Shown: positions 47,511 to 55,445 of the stretch, piece after piece | How positions within the stretch are numbered: the stretch's first letter is position 1 | Layout of the letters: each line of letters starts with the position of its first letter | Notes under the pieces: model-generated | The model's database searches: none | Seen by the model: the letters and a program-made list of their open reading frames with translations, nothing else | Told to the model about the DNA's origin: nothing | Assembly: GCF_043555835.1 (NCBI RefSeq) | Contig: NZ_JBIGHV010000006.1 | Coordinates: 310,001 to 374,000 of the forward strand | Length of the DNA: 64,000 bases | Reading direction: 5' to 3' | Source: Pelomonas parva | GTDB lineage: Bacteria > Pseudomonadota > Gammaproteobacteria > Burkholderiales > Burkholderiaceae_C | Program-made: the position numbers and the translations under genes

Positions 47511-48104
47511 TCAGGCCGCTCGTGCCAGGACACGAGGCGCGGCATCGAGGCCGAACTGCGCTGGCTTGGTGCGTCTCCAGCAGTCAGCCAGCAAATCCCG
47601 GTCCGCTCGCTGAAACGCCTGCGCGATGAGGTCGGCCGCCGCAGCGTGATCGGCAAACGGGCCATGCTTCTTCGCGGCACGCGACATGCGGTCCTGTAGG
47701 CGCTGCGCGGCGGTGTCGGTCCAACGGATGGCCTGCCGCATTCGTGAGCTCGCGACGCCGTACTCGGCAAACTCAGCCACGGTGTGCTCACAGACCTTGG
47801 GGCCCAACCCCTTCATCGCCGTAGCCAGGTTGTCCTCGGCAGCGAGCACCGTGACACGCTCCACCCCGCGGTCATGTAGGTCGGCAGCGATCCGGTGCGC
47901 CGTTGACGGGCCGTCGTCGCGCCAGGCCCCGAGCACCTGGAACTGGCCGTCCGTGAAGAGACCGAGTGCCCAGTGCCATTCAGCGGTGGCCGGCGCCCCG
48001 TCGATCCACATCCGAATCCGGAGCTTGCCGAACTGCACAACCGTGTAGCGGCAGCAGAGGGCGCTTGTGAACCAGCGGGTGGATTCCCAAAAGAAGTACG
48101 CCAT
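47511..48104 (-). CDS. Mini-transposase-like protein A (IS256/Mutator-derived), module 1
   Basis: A 197-residue protein preceded by a strong ribosome-binding site (AAGGAG, 7 bp before ATG 48104). Segments align in order with IS256/Mutator transposases: WIDG (D35), ALGLFTDGQFQVLGAW (46-61), LHDRGVERVTVLAAED (76-91) and a C-terminal TDTAAQRLQDRM then GPFADHAAAADLI block. The third catalytic position, Glu in active enzymes, is Gln134, and the N-terminal DNA-binding half (~150 residues) is missing. It is paralogous to the product of 48508-49104. It diverges from an XRE gene. Probably a catalytically inactive, co-opted protein; function unknown. Confidence 0.68.
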   Translation of the reverse strand: MAYFFWESTRWFTSALCCRYTVVQFGKLRIRMWIDGAPATAEWHWALGLFTDGQFQVLGAWRDDGPSTAHRIAADLHDRGVERVTVLAAEDNLATAMKGLGPKVCEHTVAEFAEYGVASSRMRQAIRWTDTAAQRLQDRMSRAAKKHGPFADHAAAADLIAQAFQRADRDLLADCWRRTKPAQFGLDAAPRVLARAA

Positions 48105-48257
48105 TGATTCGCTCCTTGAGGCCAAGCCTTGTTCGCTTCGGCCAGTTGGCAACCGGCTGCGGTCGGTGACGAGTCGGTACGCACCCGATCAACCAAATCC
48201 AGTTTGCTGTCAATAGACACGTGTCTTTAGTGTACGAAGCAAAAACACTTCGGGTCG
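48105..48257. promoter_or_regulatory. Divergent promoter of module 1 with AGACAC-GTGTCT palindrome
   Basis: The 153-bp gap contains a perfect 12-bp palindrome at 48215-48226, 32 bp upstream of the XRE start, in an AT-richer stretch (TTTAGTGTACGAAGC). Its position suggests an operator for the XRE protein controlling both itself and the leftward mini-transposase/sigma unit (inferred). The equivalent gap of module 2 lacks this palindrome but has GTTTGC/GCAAAC inverted repeats. Confidence 0.45.
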
Positions 48258-48503
48258 ATGCGACCCAGCCGAAATCAGAAGCTCATCGAAGCGCTTGCCG
48301 TGGAGATCAAGGCGCGCCGGCAGGAACTTGCATTGACGCAGGAGGACCTTGCCGGTCGTTGCGACCTGGACCGTCCCTTCATTTCGCTCATCGAGGTTGG
48401 CAAGAAGCAGCCCACGATCAGCGTGCTCTATCGGTTGTCGTCGGCACTTGAGTTGTCGTTCGCTGAGTTCGCAGGGCGTGTTGAGTCGCGCTACTCGCAG
48501 TAG
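48258..48503 (+). CDS. XRE-family HTH regulator, module 1
   Basis: An 81-residue single-domain protein with the five-helix XRE/Cro fold: RRQELALTQEDLAGRCDLDR then PFISLIEVGKKQPTISVLYR. It is transcribed divergently from the mini-transposase A gene and stops 4 bp before the convergent mini-transposase B stop. It most likely represses the shared promoter through the palindrome at 48215-48226. There is no C-terminal effector domain. Confidence 0.85.
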   Translation: MRPSRNQKLIEALAVEIKARRQELALTQEDLAGRCDLDRPFISLIEVGKKQPTISVLYRLSSALELSFAEFAGRVESRYSQ

Positions 48504-48507
48504 GCGG

Positions 48508-49104
48508 TCATGCAGGCGCCCCCACGGCAGGAGAACGGCGCTGGGCCGTCTTGAATCTCAGCTTGGGCAGGCCGTGGAGCTGACGGTCGGCGTTTTCGAG
48601 GGCGTGCATGAGGAAGGCAACAGCGGCACCCTCGTCCGCGAACGGGGCCTGGCGCTTGATCGTGCGGGTGAGGCTGGCCTGCAGGCGTTCAGCAGTCGCG
48701 GTGGCCGACTGAAGCGCGGCACGGCGCCGTGGGCCGAAGGTGTTTGCGGCATCAGGATCGCTACACGCCGACCAGGTGACTGCATCGGGATAGGTCGACG
48801 TGCAGTCCAAGCCGCCGTCAGCGGAAATCGCCTTGATGTGCTCGATACCGCGGTCGTGGAGTTCATGGGCAACGCTCAGCGCGGGCACTTGCGCAGACCA
48901 GGCGCCTAGCAGCTCGTATTGGTCCCCCTTGAACAGACCCAGAGCCCAGCGCCAGCGGGAATGCTCGACGACGTCACCCCGTCGAACGGGCAAGGCGAGG
49001 GTCTTGAACTCTGCGAGGACGTACCTGCAGCAAAGCGACTTACCCCGCCATCCGTAGACGATTCCCGCGCCATCCCCATCTCTGGTCTCAGAAAACCTGT
49101 CCAT
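48508..49104 (-). CDS. Mini-transposase-like protein B (IS256/Mutator-derived), module 2
   Basis: A 198-residue paralogue of the 47511-48104 product, with AAGGAGG before its ATG. Shared blocks are LCCRY, WRWALGLFKGDQYELLGAW, LHDRGIEHIKAISADGG and AERLQASLTRTIKRQAPFAD. The second (D96) and third (E139, in TATAERLQ) catalytic-like positions are retained but the first aspartate is not evident, the reverse of protein A. Length, order and strand match protein A, so the pair arose by duplication of a whole module. Function unknown; nuclease or transposase activity is unlikely. Confidence 0.68.
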   Translation of the reverse strand: MDRFSETRDGDGAGIVYGWRGKSLCCRYVLAEFKTLALPVRRGDVVEHSRWRWALGLFKGDQYELLGAWSAQVPALSVAHELHDRGIEHIKAISADGGLDCTSTYPDAVTWSACSDPDAANTFGPRRRAALQSATATAERLQASLTRTIKRQAPFADEGAAVAFLMHALENADRQLHGLPKLRFKTAQRRSPAVGAPA

Positions 49105-49214
49105 GGCCGCCTCCTTCGTTTGCGCAAGCGTTTGCCCTCAAGAGCACGCTGGCCCATCCATTATGTGAAGCAAACTCCGTAGATGCAAATCAGTCGTGTC
49201 GTCAACCTGACGGC

Positions 49215-49493
49215 ATGTCCGCGACGCCCAAGCCACCCACTGAACTACCGTCTCACGACGATGTTCGAGGCGTGCTTGCCTACAACGTCCGATTGCTCCG
49301 CGTCCAGCGAGACTGGTCCCAAGAGGAGCTCGCCATGGAATGTGAGCTTGACCGCACCTACGTCTCAGCCGTCGAACGCTCACGATGGAACGTTTCCTTG
49401 GCCAACATCCAGAAGTTGGCCGCAGCGCTCGGCACCGAACCCTGGCTTTTGCTCAGACCGCCCGATAGCGACTCATCGGCAAAGGTCCCGTAG
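49215..49493 (+). CDS. XRE-family HTH regulator, module 2
   Basis: A 92-residue protein whose residues about 22-80 form an XRE domain (VQRDWSQEELAMECELDRTY then VSAVERSRWNVSLANIQKLA). It diverges from mini-transposase B across a 110-bp gap, repeating the module 1 layout, although its sequence is well diverged from the module 1 regulator. Probable autorepressor. Confidence 0.83.
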   Translation: MSATPKPPTELPSHDDVRGVLAYNVRLLRVQRDWSQEELAMECELDRTYVSAVERSRWNVSLANIQKLAAALGTEPWLLLRPPDSDSSAKVP

Positions 49494-50436
49494 CGGAGCC
49501 TGTGACGCGAACTACTGAATACGACTGAGTGGGGACGAGGCCTGTTGTCGAGCATGGGGCTTGAGCCAGTTGTCCAAGAGGCCGACGTTTGTTGTCGCGC
49601 TCATCGCAGTAGGCGGTCAGGCTGAGGTCGGCAATATTTGCGAACCGCACCAGTTCTCGAAGACCGTGAACACCCGCAGTACGACAGCGTGCTCGGGATG
49701 ACGTAGAGGGACGCTGAACACGGCGACCCGCGGTCGCACGACTTCGACCATCGGCTAGGCACCGTCCAAGTGGTTCGCCGTGAAGGTCTTTGGAGATCGC
49801 CGAGGTCCCAACCCGGCCATGGGTCGAGCCGACCGCCACCGCCAGCTCCACGGCGACCGGCAAGACCTGGCCTGGCGAACTCAAGGCGCATGGGTCGGAC
49901 GGCGGAATCCCTCCCGTGTGCGGCGCTGCCAAGCCACGCCATTGAAACAGTTGGTAAAAGTCCGCCGCGTGCACATCGCGCTGGAGGGATGGACGTTTGA
50001 GGCGCCCAGACATTCGGTGCAACTTGCTTACGGGTTTCCCGACACTCTATGAGGCGCCGAACGACACACCGCTTCGAACGTTCGGTTCTTGAAGCCTCCA
50101 GTGCTGGCCGGCACGGGCTTGGTGTGCTCTGCGAGCCCTCCGGAAGGTGCCGGAGGCGGGAAGCAGTGCATCTGGACAGTTAGCGGTCCAAGGTCTGCAA
50201 TCACCCCCGCGGTCATCAGGCCGCTATCCGCTGAAGCGGGCAGTGTGCAAAGCAGGCTGGGGAGCAGGTTTGGACTCGACTGCCATCCGGACAACAAGGT
50301 GCTCGGTCAGGAGACTCCCGGCCGCGGCGCGGTGCGGGATGGCGCCATCGGCTGCCCTTGCGTGCATCCACCGCGAGCGGCTGATCCTGATGGAGTACGG
50401 GAGTTCTCGCGGCAAACGCTTTGGCAGGAGTGACGC
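49494..50436. other. 943-bp stretch with no convincing gene, upstream of mobilisation genes
   Basis: Open frames exist on both strands (for example 49453-50022 minus and 50089-50433 plus) but none has family motifs, good start signals or consistent codon choice. A palindrome CGAACGTTCG lies at 50075-50084 and CTATCCGCTG at 50222-50231, the latter loosely similar to the nick region of MOBP plasmids. An origin of transfer could be here because mob genes follow, but this is unproven. Otherwise I see decayed sequence. Confidence 0.4.
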
Positions 50437-50736
50437 ATGAATCCTTGGTCCCCAAGCCGCACGATCGCGGCCCTGGTCTTTGCAATCGTCGCCTATGCCG
50501 CGCCGGCTGGCGTCGCCGTATACATGGCCGGCGTGCTGTTCCTGGTGCTTTGCAAGGCGAATCCGGCACAGGCTGGCATCACCAGCATCTTCGACTATTG
50601 GAAGCTCTACGACCAGTGCCATCTGCCCGATCCGCAAGGAGCCCAGGCGGAACCGATTGCCAAGCGGATGTCCGACTTCCTGTCACGCGAGCAAGGGTTG
50701 CCCAAGGATGGCCAGTCCCAACGCACGCGGCCGTGA
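50437..50736 (+). CDS. Small membrane protein, possible conjugation-related fragment
   Basis: A 99-residue protein with one or two N-terminal hydrophobic segments (TIAALVFAIVAYAAPAGVAV, then MAGVLFLVLC) and a soluble tail. The tail ITSIFDYWKLY recalls the region after the membrane anchor of VirD4/TraG coupling proteins, so it could be a truncated one or a small accessory of the mobilisation block. It precedes the MobC-like gene by 39 bp. Identity is uncertain. Confidence 0.5.
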   Translation: MNPWSPSRTIAALVFAIVAYAAPAGVAVYMAGVLFLVLCKANPAQAGITSIFDYWKLYDQCHLPDPQGAQAEPIAKRMSDFLSREQGLPKDGQSQRTRP

Positions 50737-50775
50737 GCCCGCTGTAGACGTTCGCCTCGTGTCGGAGCAGATGGA

Positions 50776-51438
50776 ATGGACAGGTCCTCAAACACCCGGG
50801 AACCAGAGCAGCTCGTGCTGCTGGATTCGTTGACCGCGCTTCCGCTGGAGGGCCTGCAGGCACCACTGCGGACCTCGCAGAAGCGGACGAACGAGTGCAA
50901 CAGGCTCATGTTGAACCTGGGGCTCTTGGGGCCACGCCTGCGCGCGCATGCGCAGCGTCTGGGGACGTCCATGTCGGTTCTCGTACGCCGGGCGACGCTG
51001 AAGATGCTCGATGACGATCTCGTGCCCTCCGCCCCGGTCATCGGTGGCCAACCGTTCGAGCATTCAACGCGGAACCTGCACTTTCACTTGAACCTGCCTG
51101 AGGCCTGCCATGCGGAACTCACTGCGCGCGCACGCGCTGCCGACATGACGCGGGGTGAGTTCGTGTGGTCGCTGTTGAAGGGCATCTCGCCTGCGGCGCT
51201 GCCTCCCGACCACGCGGCGGCCGTGCAGGCGCTGCGTGTTTCGACGGACCGTCTCGCAATGGTGGCCACCGATTTCAACGAGTTCCTGCGGCTGCTCACC
51301 CGGAGCGCCGCCACGCACGCGGAGCTGGCGCCGTTTCACGCCAGCATCAAGTCGCTGAATAACTCGGTCGCGGAACACCTGAAGGTGGCCTCCGTGCTGA
51401 TCGCCGAGCTGAAGCCATACAGAAGGTCGAGGTGGTGA
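50776..51438 (+). CDS. MobC-like relaxosome accessory protein
   Basis: A 220-residue protein with a C-terminal segment typical of plasmid mobilisation MobC proteins (LPEACHAELTARARAADMTR with a ribbon-helix-helix-like region, then DFNEFLRLLTRSA). These bind the origin of transfer and help the relaxase nick. It ends 1 bp before the relaxase gene, the usual mobC-mobA coupling. The N-terminal ~90 residues are less clear. Confidence 0.7.
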   Translation: MDRSSNTREPEQLVLLDSLTALPLEGLQAPLRTSQKRTNECNRLMLNLGLLGPRLRAHAQRLGTSMSVLVRRATLKMLDDDLVPSAPVIGGQPFEHSTRNLHFHLNLPEACHAELTARARAADMTRGEFVWSLLKGISPAALPPDHAAAVQALRVSTDRLAMVATDFNEFLRLLTRSAATHAELAPFHASIKSLNNSVAEHLKVASVLIAELKPYRRSRW

Positions 51439-51439
51439 G

Positions 51440-52417
51440 ATGGCGCGCAACATCGACAGCGCGTTGGTCCAGTGGGGCGACCGGCTGTTCTACCCGTCCA
51501 ACCGCATCGTGCCGGCGGATCCGCCGCCCAAGCTGCGAGCCCGTGCTGTCGCCATCCGCCAGCGCATCGCGACGGTGGTGCGGCGAGCGCCGCAGGTGAT
51601 CGTCAGGGTCACGGGCGGTGGCAGGGGCATGGGTGCCATCACCGATCACCTGCGCTACATCACCCGGTCGGGCTGTCTGGAATTCGAGGACGATCGCGGA
51701 ACGGTACGCGATGGCAAGGAAGCGCTTCGTGATTTGACGGATGGCTGGCGCTACAGCGGCAGGTTCATCTCCGAAGTCGAGAACCGGCGCGAGGCCGTCA
51801 ACATCATGCTGGCGATGCGGTCGGGAACGGACGCGAAGCTGGTGAGGCAGGCGGTCCGCGATTTCGCGAGAATCGAGCTCGCCGGGCACCGCTACGTCAT
51901 GGTGCTGCACGAGCACCAGACCAGTCCTCACGTCCATTTGTGTGTGAAGCGCGAGTCGATCGCCGGCGAGCGGCTGAGCTGCGGCACGCCGGATCTCAAG
52001 CGTTGGCGACAGACTTTCGCGGAGCGGCTGCAGGGCTTGGAGATCGATGCGGACGCCACCGGACAGGCCGTTCGGGGTGCCACGCGCAACTTCGACTCGC
52101 TGTGGCGAATGAAGGCCAGGGACGAAGGGCGCCTGCGAACGACCATTCGCCCGACCAAGAGTGGCCAGGCCGTCGACCGCAGCCGCGCCGAGGCCATGAA
52201 GTGTTGGGGTCAGATCTTGAAGGCGCTGGTGGACTCCGAACAAGAGGAAGACCGCAAACTGGCGTCCAAGGTCGCCGACTTCGTTTGTCGAACGCCGTAC
52301 ATCCAGGACGTCCTGCGCAAGCACCCCGAAGCCATGCGTGAGGTCGGTCGCCATCTCGAAGCGGAGCAGCAACCCATCGTCGGGCGGGGGAGCTCCGGAC
52401 CGGAATGGGTGCGATGA
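51440..52417 (+). CDS. Relaxase (mobilisation nuclease)
   Basis: A 325-residue protein with the relaxase metal motif as HVHLCVK (about 171-177) after GHRYVMVLHEHQTSP, the HxH arrangement of MOBP-type enzymes. It would nick DNA at oriT and remain covalently attached through a tyrosine, perhaps in HLRYITRSG. Family size is normally larger, so a helicase or primase domain is absent. With MobC it defines a mobilisable element remnant; no integrase is seen in the window. Confidence 0.8.
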   Translation: MARNIDSALVQWGDRLFYPSNRIVPADPPPKLRARAVAIRQRIATVVRRAPQVIVRVTGGGRGMGAITDHLRYITRSGCLEFEDDRGTVRDGKEALRDLTDGWRYSGRFISEVENRREAVNIMLAMRSGTDAKLVRQAVRDFARIELAGHRYVMVLHEHQTSPHVHLCVKRESIAGERLSCGTPDLKRWRQTFAERLQGLEIDADATGQAVRGATRNFDSLWRMKARDEGRLRTTIRPTKSGQAVDRSRAEAMKCWGQILKALVDSEQEEDRKLASKVADFVCRTPYIQDVLRKHPEAMREVGRHLEAEQQPIVGRGSSGPEWVR

Positions 52418-52487
52418 CGGCCGCACTCGTCACGGCCACCGCGGCGGGCTCGCCCGTTTGCTTTGAACTGCCACACAGGAGACACAC

Positions 52488-53279
52488 ATGCGCCAATCTT
52501 GGAAGGCAAGGCGTGTGGATCCGGACCTAGATCCGGAAGTTGAAGCGGATGGTCTTGGAGCTGATCTCAACAGATCCCCTGCAGTCTGGGGGACGTTCTG
52601 GTCGTTGACATTTCACAGCGTCAACAGCTGGCTGCGCTCAAACCTGCCAGGCGTCAGGTCGGCGATTGGTCCGCATGGTCGGCGCCAAGTCAGGCGTTGG
52701 TTCGTGCGGCGCCGAGACTTCTCCGACCTGCGTATCGAATTCGAGGTCGACCCGTTCATGACCTTTGCCGCGCCGCGGCCCTGGCAGCTTGCCAACGGGT
52801 AGTTGCCGGATAGCGTGATGGCGGTGTGTCGCGTCGGCTTTGGGGTCTCGCCGCTTGACAACGAAATCTATGTGGACGACCTTGAAGTCCACCCTTCGCT
52901 CAGGCGTCACGGTCTTGCACGACTGTTGTTGAAGGTAGTCGTAGAAAGATGTTCGCCGCCCGGCAAGCCGCTTCCCATCGCCCCCTTGCAAGCGTCCGCG
53001 GATTCCGCTCCCTTTTGGAGTGCGCTGTGCGAGGACTGCGAGCCGGGACTGGTCATCGCGCCCCCGATGAGACGGTGCGAGATGCGACTTGCGGCCCAAC
53101 ACTGGGAGGATCTGGCCGATTGTTCAAACGAACTCGCGCGCTATGTACGCAATCGGAAGGCCGATGTCAGAGTCGCGGGGATCTCGGCCGTCCCGGGCGA
53201 GCATCTCGGACCGATGCGGCACATGAAATTCCTCCGATGGCTGGAGCGGTTGATGACCGAGCGTGCTGTTCACCGCTGA
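52488..53279 (+). pseudogene. GNAT acetyltransferase gene interrupted by an in-frame amber codon
   Basis: The frame opens at ATG 52488 behind a strong site (AGGAG at 52477-52481), stops at TAG 52800-52802, and continues in the same frame to 53279. The second half has the GNAT acetyl-CoA motif (EIYVDDLEVHPSLRRHGLAR), while the first half ends with the preceding beta strands (LRIEFEVDPF). Read as one, the 263-residue product makes a complete GNAT fold. It is either a pseudogene or relies on readthrough. Target unknown. Confidence 0.65.
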
Positions 53280-53413
53280 GTGAAAAGCAGGCAACCGATA
53301 CCCGCGCGGATATCGTCATCATCTTGGACGGTGAACCGGGTTTCATCGCCGGCGACGGGTTGCCGGCTGCGTAGGGTCCAGACTCCCCGCATCGGCCAGC
53401 GCGGTCAGGAGAG

Positions 53414-54448
53414 TCAATGACCGATCTTTTGGGTTGCCGGTGGCACAGGCGCGGAATCCAGGTCGAGATCAATGCGCTGGCGCAGGATCTCGAACGCGTT
53501 CGAGCGTTCTCGGACGTCGTAGAGCTTCCCACGCGCATTCTTGAACGGGCGGTGCACGACCAGCATCCAGCCGCCCTCCAGCGTGCGGAACAGCATGCCG
53601 TGGCCGGAGCCCTTCGCGAGCCACACCGGCAGGTGCTCCCACGGCCCGAACAGGTCGCCGGACCTCGAGCGCGACAGCGTCTGGAAGTAGCCGTCCTCGC
53701 CCCAGCTGGACCACAGCATATGCAGGCTGCCGTCGGCCGTGCGGTAGAGCTGCGGGCCGTCGGTGACGATGATGCCCTGGCCTTGCTGTGGCTTTGCGGC
53801 CGGCGAGGCGCTGCCGCGGAACAGCTCGCGCGGCGGCGCGGTGGCGCGCAGTTCGTCGTCCAGCGGCACGGCGGCGAAGGCGCCCACGCGCAGTTGCAAC
53901 CACTCGTGCGCGTAGACCATCCACGGCTTGCCCGCCGGGTCGACATACAGCGTGCCGTCCAGCGTCATCAAGTCCTTGGACACGACCGGCTCGCCGTCGC
54001 GCACCAGCGTGAACGGGCCGTTGGGTTGGTCGGCCACGGCCAGCACGGTGCTGCGGCGGTAGGTCTTCTGCCCCGGCACCGGGCTGGGCTGGGCCAGCGG
54101 CAGGCTCTCGTTGTGGACCGTGACGAACAAGTACCACTTGCCGCGCCAGTGGTGCACCTCAGGCGCCCAGCAGCCGTCGTTGGCCCAGGTGCCAGCGGGC
54201 AGCTGGAACACCAGCTCGGGCTTGTTCCAGTGCTTCAGGTCGCGGCTGCTGTAGGCCATCACGCCGATGGCCTTCTGCCCGCTGAACGACGGGTGGTTCT
54301 TCGTGAACAGCCAATAGGTCTTGCTGGCCGTGTCGGTGACGATGAAGGGGTCGTGCAGGTCCATGCCGGGCAGCGTCATGGACGAATCCGCGGCCTGCGC
54401 CCACGCGGGCAAGACGCCGGCCAGCGCCAGCAGTTCACGGCGCTTCAT
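53414..54448 (-). CDS. Secreted GH43 glycosidase
   Basis: A 344-residue protein with an N-terminal export signal (MKRRELLALAGVLPAWAQA). GH43 residues are D33 (LHDPFIV), about D164 (TLDGTLYVD) and about E182 (YAHEWLQ), placing it among arabinofuranosidase/xylosidase-like members. Its start overlaps the stop of the esterase upstream (ATGA at 54445-54448), suggesting paired removal of ester and arabinosyl decorations. It is the first gene beyond the accessory island and returns to the high-GC codon usage of the chromosome. Confidence 0.88.
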   Translation of the reverse strand: MKRRELLALAGVLPAWAQAADSSMTLPGMDLHDPFIVTDTASKTYWLFTKNHPSFSGQKAIGVMAYSSRDLKHWNKPELVFQLPAGTWANDGCWAPEVHHWRGKWYLFVTVHNESLPLAQPSPVPGQKTYRRSTVLAVADQPNGPFTLVRDGEPVVSKDLMTLDGTLYVDPAGKPWMVYAHEWLQLRVGAFAAVPLDDELRATAPPRELFRGSASPAAKPQQGQGIIVTDGPQLYRTADGSLHMLWSSWGEDGYFQTLSRSRSGDLFGPWEHLPVWLAKGSGHGMLFRTLEGGWMLVVHRPFKNARGKLYDVRERSNAFEILRQRIDLDLDSAPVPPATQKIGH

Positions 54449-55401
54449 CGCGCCGCCGCCTTGTGCAACAGGCCGCGCTGGCGCAGCCAGTCTTCCGCCC
54501 GCCGGGGCCAGGCGGACGCGTTGCCCAGCCCGTCGCGCATGCCGATGCCGTGGCCGCCCTGCTCGAAAACGAATAGCTCAGCCGGCACGCCCGCGCGGGT
54601 GAGGGCCTGGTAGTACAGGATGCTGTTGTCCACCGGCACCGACTTGTCGCCCTGCGTGTGCAGCAGCAGCGTGGGCGGCGTGGCGGCACTCACCTGCTGC
54701 TCCAGCGAGGTCAGCGCCAGCAGCGCCGGGCTGGGCGCGGCACCCAGCAGCGCCTTGCGCGAGCCGGCGTGGGCGGCGGGGTCCATCATCGTGATGACGG
54801 GGTAGACGAGCACGGCGAAGTCGGGTCGCGCGCTGACCTGGTCCAGCGCTGCGCCGGTGCGGCCGTCGGCGTGGTCGAACAGCGTGCTGGCGCTGGCCGC
54901 CAGGTGGCCGCCGGCCGAGCTGCCCATCACGCCGATGCGCTTGGGGTCGACACCGAACTCGGCCGCGCGTGAGCGCACGAGGCGGATGGCGCGCAGCACG
55001 TCCTGCAGCGGCGCGGGGTGGCCCCATTCCTCCAGGCGGCTCTTCAGGATGAAGGTCGTGATGCCTAGCGTGCTCAGCCACGCGGCGTATTGCTGGCCCT
55101 CGCGTGCCCACGACAGGTAGCGGTAGCCGCCGCCCGGGCACAGGATGACGGCGCTGCCGTTGGGGCGGTCGACGGCGGGTGGCACGACGGTCAGCGTGGG
55201 CACCGACACATTGGCGATGCCGCCGTTGGCATCCACGCGCTCCGCACCGAGGTCGCCGCGCGCGGCCGGCGCGTCGGCACGCTGGGCGGCGGGCACGCCC
55301 TCGGGCCAGAGCGGCAGCACGGACGGGAGGGTGGCGGCAGAGGCGAGCATCGGCAGCAATGGGGTCGACAGGGCGAGCAGGTTCAACAGGCGGCGCTTCA
55401 T
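54445..55401 (-). CDS. Secreted alpha/beta hydrolase, acetyl-esterase-like
   Basis: A 318-residue protein with a signal peptide (MKRRLLNLLALSTPLLPMLA). Conserved elements are the oxyanion block CPGGGYRYLSWAREG, nucleophile GSSAGGHLA, Asp in GDKSVPVDN and His in EQGGHGIG, as in BD-FAE/esterase-lipase enzymes of polysaccharide loci. Probably deacetylates a plant cell-wall polymer, inferred from the coupled GH43. Start at 55401 where the signal peptide begins. Confidence 0.85.
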   Translation of the reverse strand: MKRRLLNLLALSTPLLPMLASAATLPSVLPLWPEGVPAAQRADAPAARGDLGAERVDANGGIANVSVPTLTVVPPAVDRPNGSAVILCPGGGYRYLSWAREGQQYAAWLSTLGITTFILKSRLEEWGHPAPLQDVLRAIRLVRSRAAEFGVDPKRIGVMGSSAGGHLAASASTLFDHADGRTGAALDQVSARPDFAVLVYPVITMMDPAAHAGSRKALLGAAPSPALLALTSLEQQVSAATPPTLLLHTQGDKSVPVDNSILYYQALTRAGVPAELFVFEQGGHGIGMRDGLGNASAWPRRAEDWLRQRGLLHKAAAR

Positions 55402-55445
55402 GGCGGCGCAGTTTGCCCGCGGAGCGCGCTCACGGCGGTGAGTGA

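Noticed and set aside
49453..50022. 189-residue minus-strand open frame
   Set aside because: No family motif, no ribosome-binding site, and it crosses the module 2 XRE 3' end; treated as non-coding.
43972..53413. tRNA gene or direct repeats as an attachment site for the island
   Set aside because: None recognised at either edge by eye; the boundary cannot be defined that way.
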